Shown here piece after piece: positions 29,340-37,858 of a stretch of DNA of 64,000 bases (position 1 is the stretch's first letter; the number at the start of each line of letters is the position of its first letter). This DNA is from Pelagibius sp037652055 (GTDB lineage Bacteria; Pseudomonadota; Alphaproteobacteria; Kiloniellales; Kiloniellaceae). The translations under genes and the position numbers were made by a program. The notes beneath the pieces were generated by a model that saw only the letters and a list, made by a program, of their open reading frames with translations, was not told the origin of the DNA and searched no databases. The stretch spans positions 1 to 64,000 of the forward strand of contig NZ_JBBKAH010000002.1 in NCBI RefSeq assembly GCF_037652055.1, in the 5' to 3' direction.

Positions 29340-29385
29340 GTGTGTCCAGCGACACCCCATTGCACCAAATCCGCTAGGTGACTGA

Positions 29386-30345
29386 ATGAGCGAATTCTTC
29401 GGGAGGTTATTTGACCTGAACCTACCGGATCCGAACATGCCACTCTGGCCGGGGCTGGCTCTGCTCGGGGCGCTCGGCTTTGGCCTGGGGTTTGCGCTTA
29501 ACCTCGGCTCGATCTGTACTGTATTGGCCACGTCCGAGCTGGTTCTAGAAAAGCGCCCCGCGCGGTTGCTTGCGCTCGTCGAGTGCGCCTTGTGGGCAGG
29601 CATCGCCTACGCGTTACTCGACTCGCCACCGACGATGGCAAACGGCTGGACACCTCTCGGTTACCTTGTTCCCGGCGCCGTACTGTTCGCGATCGGCGCC
29701 TATGTGAACGGCGCCTGCATACTCGGCTCTGTCGGCCATTTCGGCAACGGTGATATTAACTTCGGATTTACCTTCCTCGGTATTCTTGGCGTGCTCTACA
29801 TAGGATCAATAGTCGACCTGCTTCCAAATCAGCCCCCGGCAAGTACCTCAGTGCCCCTTGGACAAATGCCTCTCGCAGTCGTACTCGCTGCCATTATCAT
29901 GCTGCGGCTTGTCTTGTCGCTCCGAACCAAGGCAAACTTTTTGCGGTTGACGTTGTCGATGGGCTTAACTGCGATAACGTTCACAGCTTTGGCCATTCTC
30001 GCACCTCGATTCTCGATCACCACCTCCGTTGGATCGATCATTACTATACCTGTCGCGGGCGTCCTGATCTGCCTTCTCATCTTCGGTGGCAGCCTTGTCT
30101 CCGCAAGGATCCGTAAGCATCGCTTCCTCCTGCAAAGGCCCAAGATCAAATATGTCTCCCGGCGCATGGTAGGCGGTACTATGATGGGACTGGGCGCGTT
30201 ACTTATACCTGGCGGGAATGACGAGCTCCTGATGGTGGGCCTCCCCATGGGCGCTTGGCAGGCCGGACTTGCCTACGCAGTCTTGGTAATGTCGCTCATC
30301 GCGCTGCTCGCAAAATTCGGATCGGCAGCTCATCCGCAGTCTTAG
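29386..30345 (+). CDS. YeeE/YedE (DUF395) family membrane transporter
   Basis: The 319-residue protein has about nine hydrophobic helices and the repeated family motifs LGFGLGFALNLGSICTVLAT, NGACILGSVGHFGNGDI and GTMMGLGALLIPGGNDELL. YeeE-type proteins import thiosulfate or other sulfur compounds. The usual conserved Cys in the last motif is replaced (IPGGND), so the sulfur relay may differ. It lies 46 bp after msrA and probably belongs to the same unit. Confidence 0.85.
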   Translation: MSEFFGRLFDLNLPDPNMPLWPGLALLGALGFGLGFALNLGSICTVLATSELVLEKRPARLLALVECALWAGIAYALLDSPPTMANGWTPLGYLVPGAVLFAIGAYVNGACILGSVGHFGNGDINFGFTFLGILGVLYIGSIVDLLPNQPPASTSVPLGQMPLAVVLAAIIMLRLVLSLRTKANFLRLTLSMGLTAITFTALAILAPRFSITTSVGSIITIPVAGVLICLLIFGGSLVSARIRKHRFLLQRPKIKYVSRRMVGGTMMGLGALLIPGGNDELLMVGLPMGAWQAGLAYAVLVMSLIALLAKFGSAAHPQS

Positions 30346-30896
30346 ACAGGCGCCGCTTGTGGCGGTTTCGTCGGCCAAGCCGACGTGCTGCGGAACCAAC
30401 GCGTGGGAATCATGTACGCGACCAGTTTCCTGGCCAATCCGTCCTTGTGCCGGCACAACAAAGCCACCGCCACGCTTGGTCAACGAACTGGCATAGAGAG
30501 CAAAAGCGCGCTCATTGCGAGCATAAGTTTCGCCGCAACGACATCAGGGGAGCGCTGGATGAAATTAGCCGCATGAAGGATCAAATCTGCGCGATTCTTC
30601 ATATCAAACGGACCTGCGGCCACGAAACAATGGCGGCATGCAATACTTCACCCTCGACTCGATCCCTTTCGGATGGCGCTCGCAGCGGGAACAACACCCT
30701 GCTCCGGCGGCGCTCTTCAGCGCGCTCGCACTCTGCCCTTTGCTGCCGCGGTTGAAGCGCCTCAAAGCATCACACCGATACCACCCCTCTAACCTGTCGC
30801 CCATTTCGGCGCCACGGCAGATCCGACACCGCATGAAACTGGCACTCTGCGCCTCGATCCGGACCTCCCCAGCAACACACCGACCTTGGTGATATC
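30346..30896. other. 551-bp gap with nothing recognised
   Basis: It separates the msr/YeeE unit from the cytochrome P460 unit. No supported gene or clear site. Confidence 0.45.
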
Positions 30897-31463
30897 ATGA
30901 GAGCTCTATTCCTTGTGTCCTTGTTGCTTCTTGGCGTTCTCGCCATCACCGCAGCCCTTGCGCAGTCAAACTCAGCAATCGTTGCCTCTCCCCCTGAGGC
31001 GAATGCACGATTGCACGTGCCGAGTGTCGACTATCGCCGGGACTGGGTCCAGCTCGGTACCTTCTCTCTTCTTGCCGATGACCCTGAAGAGGGCGCCAAG
31101 GAATTCCACATTGTCTATACACCGCCGGAGAGTGTGGATGCTTACCTCAAAACGGGAGTGTTTCCAGACGGGACCGTGTTGGTCAAGGATGTCTTTGTCA
31201 CGCGAACCGAAACGCTGACTACCGGCACTGCAAGTTATGCCGACACGCTCATAGGACGCTTCGTCATGGTCAAGGACGAGGCTGATCGCTATGCCGGCAC
31301 TTCCCCGCTCTGGGGCGATGGCTGGGGCTGGGCTTTCTATGAGGGATCGGAAACCCAAACAACAGTCACGACCGATTATCAGGAAGACTGCCTTGGGTGT
31401 CACGAGCCGGCACGCGAGGACGACCTCCTGTACGTTCGGGGATATCCAATCCTGAAGCGCTAA
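30897..31463 (+). CDS. Cytochrome P460-family periplasmic haem protein
   Basis: The 188-residue protein has a signal peptide (LVSLLLLGVLAITAALAQ). The P460 pattern follows: RRDWVQLGTFSLLADD, then FPDGTVLVKDVFV and GWGWAFYEG, with a C-terminal CLGCHEPAREDD haem site. P460 proteins oxidise hydroxylamine or detoxify NO, with a Lys-haem crosslink in characterised members. Many family members lack that activity, so the substrate is open. Confidence 0.88.
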   Translation: MRALFLVSLLLLGVLAITAALAQSNSAIVASPPEANARLHVPSVDYRRDWVQLGTFSLLADDPEEGAKEFHIVYTPPESVDAYLKTGVFPDGTVLVKDVFVTRTETLTTGTASYADTLIGRFVMVKDEADRYAGTSPLWGDGWGWAFYEGSETQTTVTTDYQEDCLGCHEPAREDDLLYVRGYPILKR

Positions 31464-31617
31464 TCCGGGCCGGATCAACCAGCACTCGGTGTGCTTATGG
31501 TGCTTGCTGACGTGCTTATCGCGGAACCGAAATCGGGGGAAGGACTGATTCCTCTCGGCGGTCAGACCGTGCAGTCCCCAGATCGCGAGACCCATCTTTT
31601 ATCTAGGAGATGTTCAG

Positions 31618-32070
31618 ATGGCCCCACGCATGGATTACAACGCAGCGACACCGGCCGGTGTGAAGGCGCTCGGCAGTGTTTATGGCCATATCAGTCAGAG
31701 CGGGCTACCGAAAGCCTTGATTGACCTGGTGTATCTTCGAATCTCGCAAATCAATGGCTGCGCCTACTGCATCGACATGCATTCGCGGGACCTTCTGAAT
31801 GCGGGAGTATCCGTCGAGAAGCTCATTCTTGTCCCAGCCTGGCGCGAAGGAGGCCCGTTGTTCGATCAGATCGAGCGCGCAGCACTCGCCTGGGCCGAGA
31901 CAGTAACGCTTATCACCGAGACGGGTGTGCCTGACTCTGACTATGAGGCCGCCACCGCCGTGTTCGACCAAAAGCAGCTCGCCGACCTGACGATCGCGAT
32001 CGGACTCATGAATGCCTACAACCGAATGGCCGTCAGTTTCCGTGCGACGCCGGCTGCGGCAAAGCAATAG
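31618..32070 (+). CDS. AhpD/carboxymuconolactone decarboxylase-like alkylhydroperoxidase
   Basis: The 150-residue helical protein has the AhpD core: KALIDLVYLRISQINGCAYC followed by IDMHSRDL (Cys48, Cys51, His55). The active-site CxxCxxxH suits peroxide reduction. AGGAGA precedes ATG 31618. It opens a plus-strand run with two cupins, two small membrane proteins, a nitrilase-like protein and an NmrA-like protein. Confidence 0.92.
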   Translation: MAPRMDYNAATPAGVKALGSVYGHISQSGLPKALIDLVYLRISQINGCAYCIDMHSRDLLNAGVSVEKLILVPAWREGGPLFDQIERAALAWAETVTLITETGVPDSDYEAATAVFDQKQLADLTIAIGLMNAYNRMAVSFRATPAAAKQ

Positions 32071-32095
32071 CCAACCGGTACGAGGAGCATTCGCC

Positions 32096-32518
32096 ATGAT
32101 ACGTGCCATATTTACTGCCGGGGCAGTCGTTCTTGCCGTCGCCTCAAGCCCTGTCTACGCAGAAGGCTCGCCCGCACTTCAGGAGACGGTCACTCCCGTC
32201 TTCGAGCGTGAGATACCAAACATCCGCGGGAAATCACTTATAGCCCTGGAGGTGGTGTACCAACCCGGCGGGGCTAGTCCGTCACACAGGCATGCGCAGT
32301 CGGCGTTCATCTATGCCTACGTTCTCTCGGGCGAGATTGTCAGCGCGGTCAACGACGAAACTCCACATGTCTACCGAGCAGGCGAAAGTTGGTTTGAGGA
32401 GCCCGGCGCGCACCACCGAGTATCCCGCAACGCCAGCGAGACAGAGCCGGCGAAACTGCTCGCGATCTTTGTTGTCGATCGCGGCGAGCGGCAGCTAGTG
32501 CTCCCGGACCCTGACTGA
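32096..32518 (+). CDS. Exported cupin-domain protein
   Basis: The 140-residue protein has a signal peptide (AIFTAGAVVLAVASSPVYA) and one cupin barrel: YQPGGASPSHRHAQSAFIYA (metal-ligand His), GEIVSAV, then EEPGAHHRVSRNAS. GAGGAG lies about ten bases before ATG 32096, 25 bp after the AhpD-like gene. The ligand is unknown. A second exported cupin (34930) lies in the same run. Confidence 0.85.
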   Translation: MIRAIFTAGAVVLAVASSPVYAEGSPALQETVTPVFEREIPNIRGKSLIALEVVYQPGGASPSHRHAQSAFIYAYVLSGEIVSAVNDETPHVYRAGESWFEEPGAHHRVSRNASETEPAKLLAIFVVDRGERQLVLPDPD

Positions 32519-32701
32519 CTGGAGTCCTGCTGGGAGCTAGCCGGCAAACGGAGCATGGCGGCAAGGTCGGTCACCCTCGAGAAGCCTCGCTACTGGTGTG
32601 ATTCCCGCGGGCAGGCGCTCTCCTAAGAGACGGTGCCGCCGCGACAGTGGTTGTGGTTCGGCCGACTAATTGGTGCTTGGTGCCTTATAAAGGAGGTATG
32701 C

Positions 32702-33187
32702 ATGGCCTCACTCTCGACACGTCTATCCCTCGGCTTCCTCGCCGGCTCTCTCTCATACCTTCTCTTCCAGGGCGCATTCGGCTCTGTCCTGTATGCCGCG
32801 CATGTCATACCGTCGCTGCCCTGGAGCCTCGCACCTGTGCCGCCATTCGACCTGCCGAAGAGCCTTTCTCTGGGATTCTGGGCCGGCCTCTGGGGCGTAG
32901 CTTATGCTCTACTCGAGCCACGACTCACGGCTCGCCTTGGCTGGGTATTGGGTGGGTTGGTTTTCGGCCTCGCTCCGCTAAGCGTATACTGGTTTGTCGT
33001 ACTGCCTCTGAAGAATCTCGGTATTGGGGGTGGTTTCCATTCTTCGATGATGCTGATCGAGTTAGGATTTCATGCGGTCTTCGGGATTGGGTCGGCAATC
33101 CTCCTCAGGACTGGCTTCGTACTCATTCGACGAAAGTTGCGAACCTCGCCACGGCCGCTCTTCACACTGGAGGGCAAAGCAAAGTGA
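32702..33187 (+). CDS. Small four-helix membrane protein of unknown function (copy 1)
   Basis: ATG 32702 has AAAGGAGGT just upstream. The 161-residue product has about four membrane helices and the motif SLAPVPPFDLPKSLSLGFWA, then LWGVAYALLEPRLTARLGW. A close relative at 34463 shares WSxAPVPPF, GLWGIAYA and FPLKGxxxGGGF. The nitrilase-like gene starts inside its stop codon (GTGA), so the two are coupled. The family function is unknown to me. Confidence 0.82.
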   Translation: MASLSTRLSLGFLAGSLSYLLFQGAFGSVLYAAHVIPSLPWSLAPVPPFDLPKSLSLGFWAGLWGVAYALLEPRLTARLGWVLGGLVFGLAPLSVYWFVVLPLKNLGIGGGFHSSMMLIELGFHAVFGIGSAILLRTGFVLIRRKLRTSPRPLFTLEGKAK

Positions 33188-34179
33188 GTACGCTCGTTAG
33201 AGCAGCTGCTATGCAGCTTAACCCTGTTCTGTACAGCCGGCAGGGTACCGTCGAGAAGATAGTGAAGAAGATAGGCATCTTGGCGAGACAGGGCGTGCAG
33301 TTCGTCACCTTTCCTGAGGCCGTGGTTCCCTACTACCCATACTTCTCATTCGTGCAGCCGGCCTACGCTCTCGAAAAGGAGCATCAGCGATTGCTCGAAC
33401 AGTCGGTGTTGATCCCGTCTGCCGAAACCCGCGCAATCAGCGAGGCTGCCAAGGCGGCCGGCATGGTCGTATCGGTCGGCGTAAACGAGCGCGAGGGGCG
33501 CTCGCTCTACAGTACACAGCTCTTATTCGACTCAGACGGGACACTTATCCAGCGTCGTCGCAAGATCACCCCAGCCTATCATGAGCGCATGATCTGGGGA
33601 CAAGGTGACGCAACGGGACTCTGTACAGTCGACAGCGCCGTTGGTCGTATAGGACAGCTCGCCGGTGCGGAGCACAATCTGCCACTCGCTCGCTACGCGC
33701 TATTAGCCGATGGCGAGCAGATCCACTCGGCGCTATACCCCGGATCAGTGGCCGGCCCGCTGTTTGCCGAGCAATCGGAAATGAATATCCGCCAGCACGC
33801 TCTGGAAGGAGCTTGCTTTGTCGTCTGCGCTTCAGCATGGCTCGATGCCAAGCAGCAGTCTCAGATTATGAGGGACACGAACTGCTCCGTTGGACCGATT
33901 TCGGGCGGGTGCTTTACAGCCATTATAAGTCCGGACGGCCAGATCCATTGCGGGCCTCTCAACGGCGGCGAAGGTGAGGCGATCGCGGACCTGGACTTCG
34001 CTCAGATCGAATGCCGCAAGAGGCTGATGGATGCGGGTGGCCACTACAGCCGCCCCGAAGTGCTGCGCCTCCTGGTCGACCGGACTTCTGCGCCGCCTCT
34101 CCATGAACCCACAGCGCGGTCAAAAGTTGTCGCGCTCCGCACGGGTGTCGACGAACCGAGAGCTATCGAGATCCTTTAA
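33184..34179 (+). CDS. Nitrilase-family protein lacking the catalytic cysteine
   Basis: The 331-residue carbon-nitrogen hydrolase fold is full length. It keeps the catalytic Glu45 (TFPEAVVPYY), Lys127 (RRRKITPAYHERMIWGQGD) and the C-terminal Nit6803-like landmarks (DGEQIHSALYPGS, IRQHALEGACFVV, GPISGGCF). At the nucleophile position the expected ACWEH reads AGAEH: Gly161 and Ala162 replace Cys-Trp, while Glu163 and His164 remain. Nitrile hydrolysis through a thioimidate should therefore be impossible. It is either a pseudoenzyme (binding or regulatory) or a recently inactivated gene. The GTG start overlaps the previous stop. Confidence 0.9.
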   Translation: MSTLVRAAAMQLNPVLYSRQGTVEKIVKKIGILARQGVQFVTFPEAVVPYYPYFSFVQPAYALEKEHQRLLEQSVLIPSAETRAISEAAKAAGMVVSVGVNEREGRSLYSTQLLFDSDGTLIQRRRKITPAYHERMIWGQGDATGLCTVDSAVGRIGQLAGAEHNLPLARYALLADGEQIHSALYPGSVAGPLFAEQSEMNIRQHALEGACFVVCASAWLDAKQQSQIMRDTNCSVGPISGGCFTAIISPDGQIHCGPLNGGEGEAIADLDFAQIECRKRLMDAGGHYSRPEVLRLLVDRTSAPPLHEPTARSKVVALRTGVDEPRAIEIL

Positions 34180-34462
34180 GCGCCAATACTTGAGCCTCCT
34201 CGGGACCAATCCCTAAGCGCTGTGATAGTCGAGTCAGCACTGAAAAGCTCGATCCTGGTGACATGCCCATTCGTCAACATCGGTGCCGGCGCCCGCAACC
34301 TGACCGCCATGCCGCTCGTCAAGGGGCACAGCCGAAAGCGATGTATAGCAGAGTAGCGGTCGAACTAGCCTGATCTCCCTGCAGGCCAGAAGCCAATTTA
34401 GGCATTTTCCTTCAATTCTCCGCATGTCGTCCGACGGATAATTCCGGGCTATGGAGATTCCG

Positions 34463-34933
34463 ATGTCTACCAGAACCCCTCAGCGCCTCGCCACCGGCTT
34501 CGCCGCCGGTTTCCTCTCCGTATTGGTCTTCTCCAGCGGGACCATCGCCCTCTACCACCTCGCCGGGGCGCCCGTGCCCTTCGCGCCCTGGAGTATGGCG
34601 CCAGTGCCGCCCTTCGGTGTACCGCAAACGCTCTCTGCGGCGTTCTTCGGCGGCCTCTGGGGCATCGCCTACGCCGCGATTGAACGCCGCCTGACGGCGA
34701 AGGTCGGTTGGTTGGCCGGCGGTGTCATCTTCGGACTCTTGCCGCTCCTGGTGTTGTGGTTTGTCGTGTTCCCGCTGAAAGGCATCCCGGTTGGCGGTGG
34801 CTTCACCGCCGGTGGCATACAGCTGGGCATCGTTCTGCATGCCGTCTTCGGCCTGGGCTTGGCGATCTTCTTCAGGATCGCCCGACGTCTCGCAAAAAGT
34901 CATCTCTCTGCAAATGAAAGGGAAGCGTCATGA
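34463..34933 (+). CDS. Small four-helix membrane protein of unknown function (copy 2)
   Basis: This 156-residue paralogue of the protein at 32702 has hydrophobic helices and the shared segments PWSMAPVPPFGVPQTLSAAF, GLWGIAYAAIERRLTAKVGW and FPLKGIPVGGGF. ATG 34463 is chosen for GGAG six bases upstream; ATG 34451 is also in frame. It overlaps the next cupin gene by ATGA. Two copies around a nitrilase-like gene suggest a local duplication. Confidence 0.85.
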   Translation: MSTRTPQRLATGFAAGFLSVLVFSSGTIALYHLAGAPVPFAPWSMAPVPPFGVPQTLSAAFFGGLWGIAYAAIERRLTAKVGWLAGGVIFGLLPLLVLWFVVFPLKGIPVGGGFTAGGIQLGIVLHAVFGLGLAIFFRIARRLAKSHLSANEREAS

Positions 34934-35331
34934 GAACGAGTCGAAAACTTGCGGCCGCAGCGGTGATTGTAGCGGGCGCTTGGGTTGCTCCCGCTGCTTC
35001 GGAGCAGCTGTCCGGGACGGAACGCACTGACCTGATGCGCCATGAGCTCAGTGCCCCCGGTCGAGAGGTGATACAGGTCCTGGTCGAGTTTGCCCCCGGA
35101 GCGGCCGCGCCGCGGCATTCACACCCAGGCGAAGAACTCGTCTACGTCGTCGAAGGCGTGCTGGAGTATCGGATCGACGGTCAGCCGCCGGTGACGGTGA
35201 AGGCCGGCGAGGTGCTGTTCATCCCTTACGGCGGTGTCCATGCCGTGAAGAACGTCGGCAGCGGCAGGGCGGCAGAGCTCGCAACCTACATCGTCGAAAA
35301 AGGCAAGCCGCTGCTCGCGATCGCCGAGTGA
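34930..35331 (+). CDS. Exported cupin-domain protein (second)
   Basis: The 133-residue protein has an export signal (AAAAVIVAGAWVAPAASEQ) and a cupin with FAPGAAAPRHSHPGEELVYV (metal-binding His and Glu) and IPYGGVHAVKNVG. It overlaps the upstream membrane-protein gene (ATGA) and is followed after 11 bp by the NmrA-like gene, so all are likely co-transcribed. The ligand is unknown. Confidence 0.87.
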   Translation: MRTSRKLAAAAVIVAGAWVAPAASEQLSGTERTDLMRHELSAPGREVIQVLVEFAPGAAAPRHSHPGEELVYVVEGVLEYRIDGQPPVTVKAGEVLFIPYGGVHAVKNVGSGRAAELATYIVEKGKPLLAIAE

Positions 35332-35342
35332 GGAGACATGCT

Positions 35343-36272
35343 ATGGCATCCAGCCACAGGAGACCAATCCTAGTGACCGGGGCGGCAGGCGATATCGGCG
35401 CCGTCGGTCGCACCCTCACCACCCTGCTGCTGGAGAAGGGGCACAGGGTACGGGCCCTGGTACGGCGGGAGGATGGGCGCGCGGAAGTTCTACGACAGCT
35501 CGGTGCAGAGGTCGTGCAGGGTGACCTCACCGACCTCGCCTCGATGCACCGCGCCATTGAAGGCTGTCGGCGCATCTACTTCGGCATGTCGGTCTCGCCG
35601 GACTATCTGAAAGCCACGGTAAATGCCGCCTCTGTGGCACGCCACCACGGCATCCAGGCCTTCGTGAACATGTCGCAGATGACTGTCACGCAGATGAGCA
35701 TCACCGAGACTACCGATAGCCCGCAGCATAAGCTGCACTGGCTTGCCGAGCAGGCATTGGCGTGGTCGGGGCTGCCGGTCGTTACCCTGCGGCCGACGGT
35801 CTTCATGGAGGGGTTCTTCCTGCGCCTGGCCGCCGCCGATATTCGCGAGACCGACGAGTTGGCGCTGCCGCTGGGCAATGGCAAGACCTCGCCGATCTCG
35901 GCTGCCGACGTGGCACGCGCGGCCGCGATTATCCTCGACGACCCGGCGCCGCACATCGGTCGTAGCTACAACCTGACCGGCTTCGAGTCCGCTGGCCTGG
36001 ATCACTACGCGCAGGTGTTCTCCGCGGCGCTCGGCCGTACGATCCGCTATCGCGACCTGCCCGTCGACGCGTGGAGATCGAAGCTGTGGCAAGCAGGCGT
36101 ACCCGCGCACCTCCTCAACCACCTCACGACGATGGCTGAACTGCACCAACAAGGTCGTTATGACCGTATGACCGACGACTACATCAGGCTCACCGGCCGC
36201 ACACCCACTAGCCTGCACGATTTCGTGACGCTTCATGCCGCGGACTTCACGCGATGCGAGGCCGCAGCCTGA
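35343..36272 (+). CDS. NmrA-like NAD(P)-binding protein (atypical SDR)
   Basis: The 309-residue Rossmann protein starts with PILVTGAAGDIGAVGRTLT, a slightly lengthened GxxGxxG loop. It continues with VRALVRREDGRAEVLRQLGA, VVQGDLTD and LRPTVFMEGFF, the pattern of NmrA/HSCARG-like redox sensors or reductases. There is no SDR YxxxK motif, which fits the atypical group. ATG 35343 has GAGGAG about seven bases upstream. It closes the run that begins with the AhpD-like gene. Confidence 0.88.
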   Translation: MASSHRRPILVTGAAGDIGAVGRTLTTLLLEKGHRVRALVRREDGRAEVLRQLGAEVVQGDLTDLASMHRAIEGCRRIYFGMSVSPDYLKATVNAASVARHHGIQAFVNMSQMTVTQMSITETTDSPQHKLHWLAEQALAWSGLPVVTLRPTVFMEGFFLRLAAADIRETDELALPLGNGKTSPISAADVARAAAIILDDPAPHIGRSYNLTGFESAGLDHYAQVFSAALGRTIRYRDLPVDAWRSKLWQAGVPAHLLNHLTTMAELHQQGRYDRMTDDYIRLTGRTPTSLHDFVTLHAADFTRCEAAA

Positions 36273-36362
36273 GCAATTGATTGAAGAGGATCGGCGGTCC
36301 CCGACTGCTGACGCTCCCAAGCCGTACATCTCTCTGTGGACACCTGAAAGGAACAGCTGACC

Positions 36363-36554
36363 ATGATTCTCCCCTTAGAAGGAGCTCAGAGCTCGCCGTC
36401 GTTGCTCCCTCGACGCTCTATCCTCCGGCATTTCCTTTCCGGCTCCCTCGCAATCGCCGTCGCCGCCTTAACCGGCTGCGGCTCAAGGCGCGATCTGCCG
36501 CCTGAACGTCGGACCAGAGGCAAGTACGGAAGAGGCGATCAGGGAAGCCGATAA
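36363..36554 (+). CDS. Possible small lipoprotein
   Basis: A 63-residue frame has RRSILRHFLSGSLAIAVAAL followed by TGCGS, a fair lipobox with Cys at about residue 39. AAAGGAAC lies about 10 bases upstream. The mature part is only about 25 residues and rich in Arg. It could be a tiny lipoprotein or a chance frame. Confidence 0.35.
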   Translation: MILPLEGAQSSPSLLPRRSILRHFLSGSLAIAVAALTGCGSRRDLPPERRTRGKYGRGDQGSR

Positions 36555-36667
36555 CCTTATATTCAAATAGTGCCAGATCTCACGCAGTCCAAAGCCCTAG
36601 CGTCCGACAAGGGAAAACTGCTGGCTCAATTCTGTTCGCTATCACCGAGCATTGCAGAGATCCGTTA

Positions 36668-36904
36668 TCATCGCTGCTGTCCTTGTCTCCAGAGAAATTC
36701 GAAACGGCCGCACCAGTCCTGCTCGCAGGTGCGGGGCCAAAGAGTGCGGATGACGAAATCTTCGCCGTCTTCTCCAACGGCACGGGTGCGGCGCCATCGC
36801 TCGGCAAAGCCGTTCTCCACTGCTCTGCCTCTCCCGAAGGGCGCAGCTCTCATGTATCTCCCTCGGGTTTGCTTGAGCCTGTCCCGGCACAGTCCCCTCC
36901 GCAC
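36668..36904 (-). CDS. Small Cys/Trp protein related to the one at 50230, possibly degraded
   Basis: The minus frame encodes 78 residues ending GEDGEDFVIRTLWPRTCEQD then WCGRF. The small protein at 50230 has GEEHDELAIRAIWPLTRASD then WCGYW, so the two belong to one family. The N-terminal CxxC part of the 50230 protein is not visible here, so this copy may be truncated or frameshifted. Function unknown. Confidence 0.45.
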   Translation of the reverse strand: MRRGLCRDRLKQTRGRYMRAAPFGRGRAVENGFAERWRRTRAVGEDGEDFVIRTLWPRTCEQDWCGRFEFLWRQGQQR

Positions 36905-37374
36905 GGGTTACTGTCCGTGACGGACTCAAGCCTCTGACTTTTCGCAAGTTTCGGCGCCTGAACCCAAAAGGCCGTTGCAGCGACGGCGCGAGCTGCCAAG
37001 CTACGAAGAGGACAAGAACAAATCTGGAACCTTGATAAGTTGCCCGAGTTTACGCGCGTTCTGCGCGATAGATTTAATTGCCTTCCGGTGTCGGATCAGC
37101 GGGTCCACCCTTCATTCACCCCAGAAGCATGCAGCGGCAGCGGGGCGGGCCCGACCTCTCGCTAACTTGGGCTCATATGACGCATTTTGCGAGGACTGTT
37201 CCCTCTTAAGCGGATCCGGAGATTGAGTTAGAATTTTGAGGCGTTGGGATCCCGTTCGTCTTTAGTTCAAACTGAATGTCTTGCTTGCGCATAGTTTCTA
37301 TTGCCGTCGCCCCGTGCTAGGATTCTAGGCGCCACGGTTCCCCTTCGCCCATATCCCAGAAAGGAAGCTGTGCG
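36905..37374. other. 470-bp gap upstream of a receiver gene
   Basis: No supported gene. It should hold the promoter of the 37375 receiver gene and its kinase, but no clear site was recognised. Confidence 0.4.
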
Positions 37375-37740
37375 GTGAGCGAGTTCCTGATCGCAGTCAT
37401 CGACGATGACGAATCGTTCAGGATGGCTCTTGTCGAGAGTCTTTGTTCACTAGGCTTCGGGGCACGCGGATTTGCCTCCGCGGAGGACTTCATAACGTGG
37501 GAAGCGGACGCGGAGTGCAACTGTGTCATAACTGACATTCACATGTCAGGCATGAGCGGGCTCGATCTTGGCCGACTGCTCACGGGGCGACGCTGCGGGG
37601 TTCCCGTAGTGATGGTCACCGCACGTTCAGATGTGAGCATCGACGCTCGTGCGGCGACCAACGGCGCAATCTGTCTCCTTCGAAAACCGTTCAAAACGGA
37701 GGCTTTGATCGACTGTCTCGAAAAGGCTCTCAAGGCCTGA
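37375..37740 (+). CDS. Single-domain response regulator
   Basis: The 121-residue receiver has AVIDDDESFRMAL, phospho-acceptor Asp54 in VITDIHMSGMSG, Thr in VMVTARSD and Lys in LLRKPFKTEAL. It has no output domain. The start is GTG with AGGAAG upstream. The membrane sensor kinase begins 118 bp downstream, so they form a pair. Confidence 0.9.
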   Translation: MSEFLIAVIDDDESFRMALVESLCSLGFGARGFASAEDFITWEADAECNCVITDIHMSGMSGLDLGRLLTGRRCGVPVVMVTARSDVSIDARAATNGAICLLRKPFKTEALIDCLEKALKA

Positions 37741-37858
37741 GCTTCTGAGAGGGGTAATCCGCTCACACTTTAGCACGGCTGCAGAAATTTGATTGTCACC
37801 CCCTTCCCGGATTCTCACGAGATCAACTATTCGACATCGGGAACGGATACTGCCATCA

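Noticed and set aside
32647..33183. N-terminal extension of the nitrilase-like frame
   Set aside because: The extension overlaps the membrane-protein gene in another frame. The nitrilase domain starts at the GTG at 33184 coupled to the upstream stop.
35490..36329. Minus-strand 279-codon frame
   Set aside because: Antisense to the NmrA-like gene and without recognisable motifs.
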